Source: Tetranychus cinnabarinus (taxonomy: Eukaryota; Arthropoda; Arachnida; Trombidiformes; Tetranychidae). From it: DNA of 64,000 nt. Position 1 is the stretch's first letter, and every line of letters starts with the position of its first letter. Positions 11,193 through 22,600 of the stretch are shown here, one piece after another. Position numbers and translations under genes: made by a program. The stretch lies in contig WHVY01000001.1 in NCBI GenBank assembly GCA_022266195.1, positions 5,394,001-5,458,000 of the forward strand, written 5' to 3'. The notes below the pieces were generated by a model. It did not search any database. It was not told the origin of the DNA and was given only the letters and a program-made list of their open reading frames with translations.

Positions 11193-12110
11193 GATGATTT
11201 TTATGAAGCGATGCTTTGAGTGATGACGGAAACGAGTAGGACCAGGTTGAACAGTGAGAGAACAAGAAAAGAGGTTTTCAAACAAGTTTTTGTTGCTGGT
11301 TGATTTAAGATGAAGAAGCCAAGTGTTTTAATTGATTTACACAGGACAACCGAAGGAAATGTTGATCAGAATGAACAAGGTTAGGAAAAGGTTGATTTAT
11401 ATGGAAATGACAGTAGCAGTGAGACTGAGAGGAAAAATCAATAAATTAAGATGAAAATTTTGCCGTTGAAAATGGACTTATTTAAACATGGAATGATTTA
11501 AATTAACCGACAGTAACTTTTGATTATTGATTTTCACTGGCTTAGGATAGCTCAAGGAATGGTTAAAAGTCAAAGTTGAAGGTATTAATGAAGTGTAAAA
11601 AAATTGTTACCAATTCTGAGGTTATAAAATTGAGTTAAGGAACCAGATAGAAAGAGAAAGGTGAGAGAGGGAAGTATGGGAGGGAGAAAGTAAGGGAAAG
11701 ATAGAAAGGTTAGAGACAAGGAAAAGGGGCGAGAGGATGAAGCTAGTCAATTCGCAAGCGCATCTACATTAACTCCTTATTCCGATTTTGATCATTTATT
11801 TGTTTAACGATGAGTTTTATATGGGAGTGAATAGCCTTTATCAATCCTATTATCTGCAGATGATTAGCTGGAAATACAATTTAAATCAGAATATTGTGCG
11901 AAAAATAGATAGCTTTTCAATTGTTTGCATATGATCATTTTTACAGGTAAGCCATGAAATGGATTGCACAGGATTTAGAAACTAGAAAATGATGTGAAGA
12001 TGAATGTGTTATAAAAACGGTGGTTAAATACTATTCATCAATTTTTATTGACTAAAACAATATGAATTACACAAATCTCTACATGTTTATAGTTTACCGT
12101 CTTGAATTTA
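11193..12110. other. Spacer upstream of flower and downstream of mRpS33
   Basis: Holds the flower promoter and 5' UTR and the mRpS33 3' end. A purine-rich GGGAGAGAAAG stretch is at about 11650-11740. No other gene seen. Confidence 0.6.
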
Positions 12111-12112
12111 TT
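12107..12112 (-). terminator. Poly(A) signal of mRpS33
   Basis: AATAAA on the minus strand overlapping the TAA stop (12111-12113), a very compact 3' end. Confidence 0.5.
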
Positions 12113-12603
12113 ATTTATCCAGTTCTCGAAGACGTGCCTTTTTACCACCTTTGCTTCCTAATTTTCGGTAGACTTTTCCTCGAATTATTCGCAACCTTTT
12201 CATCTCTTCAGAGAAATCTTTGTGCTCATCTCTGAAAAAGTTTAAAATCACAAGCGAAATTTAATATAAAAATATCTGAAATGAACAATCTTCATAGTAA
12301 AGTAAATAGATCTTACCTGTAAAGTCCATATTTTCTCAATGTATGCATCATTTCACGTATTTGAGGGTGCGCTGGGTACCATTTTGGATTCCAGCCTGAG
12401 TTCAAGTCGTTAGGTTCTTTCATTTGGCGTTCAATTACATTATGAGTTGATCTTAATGTATAATTAAAGTCTTTAACAACTGCTTTATCGGCTGCTGTGC
12501 CTACTTCTTTAGGCATGTCTGGAGGACGATACTCGTTGAAAATTTTAGCACCAAGACGTTTCATTTTCTGACTGTATAAAGACGGAACTCGAAACCAAGA
12601 CAT
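12111..12603 (-). CDS. mRpS33: Mitochondrial ribosomal protein S33 (mS33)
   Basis: Small-subunit protein of the mitochondrial ribosome, acting in the matrix. Two exons: 12317-12603 and 12111-12231, joined across an 85-base intron (donor ACAG|GTAAGA, acceptor TTTTTCAG|AG) that splits an Arg codon. 135 residues, slightly longer than human MRPS33 (106). The family core reads WYPAHPQIREMMHTLRKYGLYR across the intron and continues DEHKDFSEEMKRLR, matching human [25 protein letters not shown]. The C-terminus is very basic (GSKGGKKARLREL), as expected for rRNA contact. The extra length is an insert around residues 30-70. A likely 5' UTR intron ends at ATAG just upstream of the ATG, with an ACT|GTAAGT donor near 12690. 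The next gene upstream on this strand is DHX38, 670 bases away. Confidence 0.94.
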
Positions 12604-13273
12604 TCTGCCTTTAATTAACTATAAAAAATGTAAAAAACACCGAAATTTATTCTACTTAATGCATATCAATACAATAACAATTACAAGGTTTACAACTTAC
12701 AGTTTACAAAGTAAGATCATATGTTTATCCATGCTTTAACTGGCGCGCCTTTTGTATCTTGAATCAAACACAATCAAAGTTTATTTTGTTTCTTTAACAG
12801 AAAGTAAAATAAACTAATTTCAATAAGTGTCCAATCATTTGAGACTCAAAACTACTCAAAACGTATCTATAAAATTACAAATCAGATTTTGATTTATAAA
12901 GAAATATCAATATTTTGATGAGCTCATAATAGTTCAGTCAATAAAAGTCAAATAATTATTCATCAAATCAATATTTCAAGTGAGTAGAGAAATCATTTTT
13001 ATAATGAAATGAGTTTTTCATTCAATTTCTGCGTGTACGATAAAATGAAACAGAAATAAAAAAGTTCGCAACATTTTAAAAATATTAGCCAAACTTAAAA
13101 TATAAATTATAATTCAACATTTTCCATTGTGATTATTTACAATAAAAAAGTTAATTATAACAATTACAAGTTAGATTTACAATCTTAGTTTTAAATTTAT
13201 TTAATAGAAAATCATATAAACTAATTTCAGATGAGTTTAAATATTTACAAGATGTGAAGAATCGTTAATAAAA
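12604..13273. other. Spacer between DHX38 3' end and mRpS33 5' end
   Basis: Contains the mRpS33 promoter and leader. A GC-rich GGCGCGCC palindrome at about 12743-12750 stands out in otherwise AT-rich DNA. No gene seen. Confidence 0.6.
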
Positions 13274-16200
13274 TTACAATCCGAGTCTAGACGGTTTTCT
13301 CGGAGTTGCAGGACGCTTGAATATCGGCGTTTTTGGTTTCAACATTTCTTTCTCTTCTTTCTCTTTTTTCATCCTCTTCAACTTTTCTTCAGCAGCGGCC
13401 ATTTCCTCCTCCATTGCTTTCTCGTGATTTTTCATTTCTTGTCTAGCTTGAACCCGTGATTTTTGAGGTATTTTTACAGAATAAAACATAGGCCCAAGTT
13501 CAGCTAACCAATTACCATCCACTGCCGTAACTGTGTGCATGTACTCTTTGGAAGTCATCAAAAGTTCATGATAAACAACATAATCTGGCGTAAAACCCAT
13601 TCCATAGAGTGAAGAAGTGGGGTGAAGATGACATGGTATTCCATTCCTCATATTTACATATTCACCGATTCCTTTCAATCTAGCTGCTTGATGGAAATAT
13701 GCTGAAGCGATACATTTTCTGATACAATCCCATTCATTACCAGAAGAAATGATCGGCAGTTTTAAACTTTTCATAATATCTCTCAATTGTTGACGGACTT
13801 CTCTCACTTTTTTCATTGATTTCATGTGAATAAAATGTTCTTTACACCATGAAGATTTATTTTGTTCTCTTTCCCAGAACTGGTAAATATTCAACAAGGT
13901 TAGATGATCTGATTCTGGTACGTGAAATTTTTCTCTAACACTATCAGATTCCTCTTCACGTCCTTTTGGTCGATATATAATTGACTGGACAGATAACATA
14001 GAAACAATCGTCATCATCTCTTCAGAGCAACCCATTTCTGTTGAAATCAACAACATTTTAGACATGGCTGGATCCAATGGAAACTCGACCATATTACGAC
14101 CGAGTGGAGTTAAGTTTCCTACATTATCAAGAGCACCAAGAATCCACAATTGGTACATTGAATTAAGCATATTGTCTTGTGGAGGAGGATCCATAAAATG
14201 AAATTCTAACAAATCTTGAACTCCGAGTGATTTAAGGAGGAGAATAACATTAGCCAAGTTTGTACGTTGAATTTCAGGCACTGATGTTGTAAGTAATTCA
14301 TGTCGGTATTGATCTTCGGTATATAAACGGAAACATTGACCAGGACCAGTTCTACCGGCTCGACCTGATCTCTGATTAGCATTAGCTTGGGAAATAGGAT
14401 AAATTTGAAGAGCATCCATACCAATTTTCGGATTATAAACTTTAAGCTTACAAAAACCAGAGTCAATTACGTATTTTATTCCATCAATTGTTAAAGATGT
14501 TTCGGCAATATTTGTAGCAACCACGCATTTCCTAACATCATCTTCAGATTTTTGAAAGATTTTCGCTTGCAGATCAGATGGAAGCTGTGAGTAAATGGGT
14601 AAAATAGAGAGAGGAGGTGGTTTTGATGTATCTTCTAAGTCCTTTAAACGTTCAGTGATAGCTTCACATGTAACATCAATATCTTCTTGACCAGGCATAA
14701 AAATTAAGATATCACCAGGAGGCATACTTAAATGGATCTCTATTGCTTTTTTGATTGCTTGATCTACATAATCTTCAACAACATTTTTACTGTGCAGAAC
14801 ATCGACGGGAAAAGTACGTCCAGGAATGGTGAATACAGGCACATTACCAAAAAACAATGCAAATTTGGAAGAGTCCATAGTTGCTGAAGTTACGATCAGT
14901 TTCAGGTCAATTCGCTTAGCAGCAACTTCTCGTAAGATTCCAAACAAAACATCAGTATTTAAACTTCTTTCGTGAGCTTCGTCCATGATGATAGCTGAAT
15001 AATTGTCGAGATCTGGATCAGATAAGGATTCTCGAAGAAGAATACCGTCAGTCATGTACTTGATGATCGTTTTCTTTGATGTTCTATCTTCAAACCGAAT
15101 TGAATATCCGACTTCTTCTCCTAGTTTAACACCCATTTCATCTGAAACTCTTTTGGCAACTGACATTGCTGCCACTCGACGGGGTTGCGTACATCCGATC
15201 ATTCCATAGCTTGTATACCCTTCCTCATGTAGATATTGAGTTAATTGTGTTGTTTTACCTGAACCGGTTTCACCAACAATAACGATGATGTTGTTTTCAC
15301 GGATGACGTTCATTAATGCACTTCGTACTGCAAAAACAGGTAACATTTGTCTTTGGCGTCTGATTTTTTCTCTGTCGGTTAATTTGTTATCGAGATGATC
15401 CCCAAAACGATGTTCTGTTCTATAGTCAGTTTCGCTGTTGTTTTTCGGGTCTTCTTTTTCTTTTTTGATACCCATAATATCACCAATGCGAGTTCCTGCG
15501 AGCTCCCATTCTTTCTTCTGTGCTTTTTTTCGCTCTTTCATCTCTCGATGATACCTTGTTAGAGCAGACCCTTTTTTTGCGCAAATCGCTATATTTGAAG
15601 TTCCATCTTTGACAGGGATAACTGGCTCAAATTGTTTGGTAAATACAATTCGCCCATCAAGAAATGGTGGCACAATATTGTGAACAATTAAGTGAACTCT
15701 TTCTTCTTCGGAAGTGTCTTCTAACTCCTCGTCCGTCTGCTTCATGACTCCGGATAAAAGTAAACGATTATTTTCCCACTTTTCATTATCCTTTTGAATT
15801 TGCCGTCGTTGGGCTGATATCCTCTGAACTCTACTCTTTTTCAAAGCTTCTTCTTTCTTTATAACATATTCCTCTGGCATGTCATCAAAAGGTTTTACAT
15901 CAGCTAAATCATCATACCAACGACGATCTAACTCTTTCATTAATTCAGGATCTTCATCAACCTCTTCTCTACGCATTGAGGGATTTTCCCAGTAGCTGTA
16001 AGGAACTCTAGGTGTTCCAGCAACAGATCCATGTCTTGAGGAACCTGGTCTTGGAGTGGAACCGGGTCTTGGAGTAGAACCGGGTCTTGGTGTATATGAT
16101 CGATGAGATCGAGAGCTTGGTGTTGAACTTCTTGTTGACCGGGGGCTTGTCTCCCAACTCTTGGCATACTCTTCATCAACCTCATAATCATCTTCCCATT

Positions 16201-16452
16201 TCCTTCTCTTGGGTTCAAGTTTTTTTTCACGATTTTCCAGGTACATTCCTTTCAACTTGCGGCGTCTTTCTCTTTCTTCTTTCTCCCTTTTACGAGCGAG
16301 GTACTCATCGCTGACAGATGACTTGTGAGAATGTGAACTTGATGGTCTGTGGTGATCCCCCTGTAAAAGTAAAACATAATCAGAAAACAATCAAATTAGC
16401 AAATTGGTAAATAAAAACAATTAAATTAGTCAAAATTAACCTTACTCACCAT
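13274..16452 (-). CDS. DHX38: Pre-mRNA-splicing DEAH-box ATPase DHX38 (PRP16)
   Basis: Nuclear spliceosomal RNA helicase that remodels the spliceosome between the two catalytic steps. 1029 residues; human DHX38 has 1227. Coding exons: 16450-16452 (ATG only) and 13274-16360, joined by an 89-base intron (ATG|GTGAGT, TTTTACAG|GGG). Order: Ser/Arg/Glu-rich N-terminus with a TPRPGS tandem repeat near residue 90-110; DHX38-specific segment with KRISAQRRQ-like, VPPFLDGRIVFTKQ and ELAGTRIGDIMG motifs; RecA1 with GETGSGKTT (~363) and DEAH (~457); SATMD; RecA2 with NQRSGRAGRTGPGQCFRLY; helicase-associated and OB domains (SSLYGMGFTPDYVVYHEL); C-terminus ending RKPSRLGL, like human ...RFGL. These motifs favour PRP16 over PRP2 (DHX16). 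About 150-200 N-terminal residues of the human protein have no counterpart. Confidence 0.95.
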
Positions 16453-16619
16453 GTTGATAGCAAAATAAATGTAACTGAGTTTGCGTAAGAGGATGCGTAT
16501 AAAGAGTTTTCATTCTGTGTATTACACAGTAACTTGACTGGGTAAGCTTTAAGATTCAGTTTTCATCTTCACTCGACAGCATCAAAAGCTTCTGCTGTAA
16601 TCTAAAATCACCTCGAATC
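16453..16619. promoter_or_regulatory. Divergent promoter of DHX38 and glypican
   Basis: Only 167 bases separate the DHX38 ATG (minus) from the glypican ATG (plus). Both leaders and both core promoters must fit here, unless the glypican has an unseen upstream exon. No clear TATA box on either strand. Confidence 0.5.
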
Positions 16620-19600
16620 ATGTTTATATTGCATAAGAAAAAGAAACCCTCTTTTCATCATCCTCACCCCTGTTTATCTTCACCCCTATCATCACCATTA
16701 TTATCAGTACCATCATCATCTTTAACATTACCATCTTCGTGTTCCCTCCACCATAATCATGCCAATTGTCCATCTAATCGTCAAACTGTCAACTTTGTGA
16801 TAAATAGTAAATTTACATTCCAATTCTCATGGATCAACCTAACAACCTCCATTTTGTGGATTTACTTAGTTCTCTGTACTCTACATTTTCGAACCTCTTT
16901 TGCCCTTTCTTCCTCTGACAGACATCACACTTATTCTCGGTCAACGCCATTATCTTCCCCAATATGTCGACAAGACAGATCACAGTGTTCAAGTCAACAG
17001 GAAAGTGATTATTATGAGTCAGGTGGTTTCAGATTGGATACAATTTTAGGTGATCCCATGAGAAGAGTTTCAACCGAGTTTAATGATTACACTCGAAAAT
17101 TTGATGGTAAGCCAAATAAGCCAACCTTTTCTGATCAATTCCAATCAAATTGGCCATCGATTTTTCTCCCTTTTTCTCTTTCAATGTATCACCACCTTTT
17201 AAGTTTCCATTTTATTGTCTATCTTTTATTACTTCTTCAATTGCTATAAATCTAAACTGGAGAACAAAAAATTGTAGATTTTCATTCTCTCTGTGTCTCA
17301 TAATCTACTAATAATTGCGATTGTTATCAACAATCTTAAGAGATGCTTACCTTTTTTCATTGTTTCTGTTTCTCTATTTTCGTTCTTCTGCTAACACTCA
17401 TATTTTGTCTCTTATTTATCCTCTTATTGAGCTCTTATTCACTTCTTATTGCCTCTCATTGCACTCTTATTTTTCTCTTTAATTGTGAGTAGTTAGATAA
17501 CAAATTGAGACAAAAGGATGCTCACAATTGAATCAGAAAATTGTTTCTTTATTAATATTACTGTCTCCATGATAGATACTTGAAAGATTACCTTGTTTAC
17601 CAAAATGACCTATTATATTGCAATACCTTTAGCGTAATATTTGTTGCCTTTATGATATTTTCCCAAATACATTCCCGGTTCAAACACATTATTGACATGA
17701 TCTAGAATTTCTGAAGATGTATTTTTATCATATTATATCTACATGATTGTATAGTCAAAAAATATCTATAACCTGCCAAAATGAGTAAACTAATATTCTT
17801 AACCTTATTTCAACCTTTTACTAAAGGGTGACAACAATAACTGGATATAAAGAAAGCTATTGGTTTTAGCTAAATTCAAGACAAATTGGTTAATTGTTCC
17901 TTCTATTGAAATGAAATTGCTGTGAATTTGATTTAAGTCCAATATTGTATCCAAAGCTGGTGTTGACCATTTATCCATTTACGTCAATTATTTACAGTCA
18001 ATGCCTTCCATTAGGCGTTTAACTCTCATATTGTTATCACCTTTACTTGACCATTTCTTACATTTCCTTGTAACTCATCCTCAGTATTGATCTTTTCATA
18101 ACATTGTCAAGAAACTCTTGAACTTTTCCTTTTTCCGGCCGATTATTTCACATTTATTCAGTCTGCCAGACTTTTCTGAATCTATCAAATCCTCTCACCA
18201 AATCCATCCATAAATCCCATCTAATCCATTCATTTTTCATCTTCTGATTTGTGTCCAAATTTTTATCCATTCTGATACAGTCTTGCAAGTTAACCTTATT
18301 TACATTTTATTTTCACCAACCAACCAAATTTAAACTTTGATTATTTCCTGATTGATCCTCTTTAATCAACTCTATCATCCTTTCAAAGTTTCAAGATCTT
18401 TAACTTTCATGAATATTGAACTTGTAATGTATCTTCAATGAAATCAATTCACAGAATTTAACTTTATTTTTACATTTAACCCAATTCTCAAGTAATTGAT
18501 ATTAGCGAGGAGAAAAAAAAGAGATTCAATTCAAATCATAAACTATTTCCATTCTATTATTTGTTATTCCAAGATGTTCATTTAATTGTTAACTGCCAAT
18601 TTCAAAGTTCAATTCAAACCAGTAACAATTTACGAAAACATAATCTTTGAATAGTCAGAAAACCTTTTTTACTTGCAATTTGCTCAACATTTATCTTCAT
18701 CTTACCTTTTCCGTTGGTTGCGTGATTCAGTTATGATTGATTCCTAACTCTAAAAGTATAATAATTCAGGTAAAAGTATGATAAAGTCAGGAGACGTCAA
18801 AGTTAAAAGGTGTTAAGTATTAATGTTAATAATGAATCAACTATCTAAGCCTAATAAAAAAAAGTTTCATCAACTTGATTAAAAAAGGTTACGATAATTT
18901 CATCAATTATATTGATAAATTATTTTGATGAATGAGCGCAGATCAAGTTAAACATTTGAAACTTTGTAGGTAAACCTGAAAGCCAATCATTGGCCCAAAA
19001 TCCTCCAAAGTCTTCAACTTTCATGGCAAACTTTTAGAAATGAAATTTTCCTCAAATGAGAAACTCTTTCTAAAGTATTCATGAATTTTTCCATGAATAA
19101 ATAAAATCTAGAACAATATAAACTCATGTTAATATTTATTACATTTGTGCATTTACCTAAACAACAATCAAGAATATCTTTGTTCATTATATTTAAATTT
19201 TTAAGCTTCCATTCCATATTCATTGTTGAGTCAATGTTTCTCAAAAAATGAATAACTTCATGATCCTTTGTTACTTCAAGTTAATATCAGAATAATAAGT
19301 TTCAGAATATTTTCCGAGTAAAAAGTACAAAAAAAGTAGTTTATATCCGTTTTCAAATTATTGCTTATTGTAACCCATCAACAGGTAACATTAAGTTGAA
19401 AATATTTTCTATTTTGACCATTTTTACCAAAATTCACATTTGCAAGGTAAAAATGGAAACCCAGGTAAACAAATAAAAAACCTTTATTTTCAATTGAGTG
19501 TTAAACTTTTGATTCAATGTTAAACTAAGGAACCATTAAAATGAATCAATTTTCATCAATTTTACTTTTTACAAATTTCTGTATTTACTTTCACCCATCA

Positions 19601-22600
19601 ATTTGGCCTTAAATTTATAGCTTAAAAGCGTTCAATTTTTAGTATAAAATTAAAACTTCAATTTATTTTCAAATCACAATTGAAAGTAAAACTGTAACTT
19701 ATGTTGGCTAATTTTTCACCCAAAATTGTAATTTGTCAATTGAAGCAAATTTTAGCAAAATTTTCATTCTCTGCTCTCTGAGCTTATAACATTTATCTTC
19801 ATCCCGAAGACCACCATAGTTAATATGATAATCCTCTGAGTCTTGAGCAATTTAATTTACCTTTACTTCATCTTCTTGTTTGAACCAAACCGCTGTGTAA
19901 AAGAGCCAAACTTTTTGTTTCCCTCTTCATCCCGGAATAAGTTGATGAGGATGATGAAGATGATGCAGATGAAGATCGTCTTAAGAAACTAGTTTTACAA
20001 GCTTCTTGATTCAGACTTAATCTTCCCTATTTACCTCCTCCAGTCAACTAAATTATTCAGTTAGATTTATTAAATCGTACATTTTTCAGTATGAATAATG
20101 TTTAGTCTTGATTCTCTTCAATCATCTTCTTTAATCATAATAATAATCGTTTTTAGGGTTTGAATTCACCTTCAAATTAGCGTGTTTTTAGCGCTTAATC
20201 TGCGTTAAAACCAACAATTCTGTGAAAACTCGGCATTTAAATGCAAATTTTTAAAATCTTTTCACTTCTCTCAAACTCAAAATCCAATCTAGTTTTCACT
20301 CTTTCACTATACAACGATTCAAATCAGCTTCTCCAAGTCGAGAATAAATTTCATCCTTTTTCAGTGAATTTAGTTCAAAGAGTTTCCCATGAAATTATAA
20401 AATTTAATTAAATTCGTCGCTTGTCAAATGTCAGGTTTGCATTATATTTTCATCACATTATGACTTTAAATGATGTTAAGTCCCATGAGTTTGATCAAAG
20501 TGAATTAACTGTAAACTCGGCAAATTACTAAAGGTAATGAAGCTACCTGGTGAATGATTTGACCCGCCTTTTAATCGATTGATCTTGAATTGTAATATTG
20601 ATAACATCAGTTACCTCCCATCACACCTATGGGCAGGTAAAACTCAAAGGTGTACAAAACAGGTTAACCAATGTATACAAGTGAACCATTAAGAGCGGCA
20701 TTTAATTTTAGCCAAAATTAATTGAACAAGTTAATCTGTTAATCTGATCAATGCGATCAAGTAAAACATGAGCACCATTTAATAAAACTAAATGAACTGT
20801 CAGACGATTCCCGATTAACTGTACAAGTTTAACAGTAAAAACTACAATCGTGAAAGCAAATTATAAACATCATTAACTGATACAAATCTTTCATGTATTA
20901 AATATCAATGTTAATTTGGTTCTACTTTTAGCGCATTTAAATTTACAGTTACAAATCACATTGAATGGTTAAAATTGTGGTTTAATAGTTCACGCATTGA
21001 CCATTGGCCATTTGTAACAAAATAAAATCTTAAACTTTAATCTTATAGACATGAGTATACAATGAATGCAACAAAATGGTTAAACATGAATGAATGTAAA
21101 AAAGGGTTTGATTATTGACCTTGCAAACCCAATTCAGGTAAAGAGGTTCAGTCCAAATTTACTTGCAAGTATCATCACCCTAATCATCATCACTCTACAT
21201 GAAAATATAATGAATGCTTAAAGCAAGATGATCAAATGAAGAGCATTATTCTGTTGCCCTGATTCTTTTTTTTTGTTATATTCTAAACTCTTAATATACT
21301 TCAATAACTTGATTAACACTGTAACCAAAACTGACCTTTCAATTTATATCTCAACCTCAGGTAATCATTTATTCATTATTGAATGATAAATGTGAAACCG
21401 ACAATTTGTGGAAACATTTTCAATGAAAGATAAAAAATTGTTTGTCAAACATTTCAATGATAATGATGGTTAAGGTTATCAATAAGGTGCACAATTAAAG
21501 GTTAATCTGTAACAAACAAATGACATTGAAAATGAGGTCAAATTAATTGTTAATGTATCATCAAAATTGGAATGTAAAACAAGATGAATTCAACTCTCCA
21601 TCAATGGTCATCTCATCAACAAGATGACATCTTGTAATTACACTTCCAACTTTATCTGAATCCATTCCATCAGCATCATCTTACTGTTAACCCTTTTTCA
21701 GTAGCTTTACGCTTCTTTCAAAAGTAAAAAAGTTTTATTAAATTGCATCAAAATTACATCAAACGTGACTTTATGGCGTCTGCATTCATGTGTATATCAA
21801 TGTTAATCTCAAGTTGATTCAGGGCCGATCCGATGAACTAAAATGTTTGTCAAAATGTTTGTTTATTGGCAATGTTTGTTAAAATTAATCAATTTTGATT
21901 AATGTCATTTTAAATCTTAATTAGAAAGCGCCATCTTTTGTTTTTTAATGATTTTAAAAGATAACTAAAAATAATTTATAATCAAAAAGATAAGAAATGC
22001 AATCTGAAAAAATGTAAAGGCGCATGAATAAAATGATTGTTAATTTTTTGATCGGACAGTGTTAATGTTGATGACGTAACAAAATCAAACAAACATTGCC
22101 TACTAACAAAGATTTAAACAACATTTTAAACATTTTTTAGTTCATCGGATCGGCCCTCAGTAGTAACATTGAAAATGATGATGATAAAGATGAGGATAAG
22201 AATGACGGGTTTCCTCTTTAGTCTTTTTTGCTTTACTTTTTCCTTTGCTTCTACTCAACATGAGATGCTTTTTTCACAAGTAATTAATCACTTTACATTC
22301 ATCACTGCAGGTTGTCTTGTGATTAAACATAATACAGATTTATACAGTTCAACATTCATTCAAATATCAATCTAAATTGAGCTGTTAAATACATGAGAAG
22401 AAAATTTTGAGAACAAAAAATCTCTTTGTTTTGATGCTTTTTTCACTTAAATATCATTCCATGATCTTCAACATGAAACCGATTATCATCGTTTACTTTA
22501 AATGATTAATTGTTACCAAGTTGATGAAATTAAACCTTTTAGTCTCACCATCTTATCATGACAATTTCAAGTTCAATTTTCATTATATTAATATCCAAAC

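Noticed and set aside
13274..16360. DHX16 / PRP2 as identity of the DEAH helicase
   Set aside because: The N-terminal VPPFLDGRIVFTKQ and ELAGTRIGDIMG segments and the C-terminus ending in RLGL match DHX38 and not DHX16.
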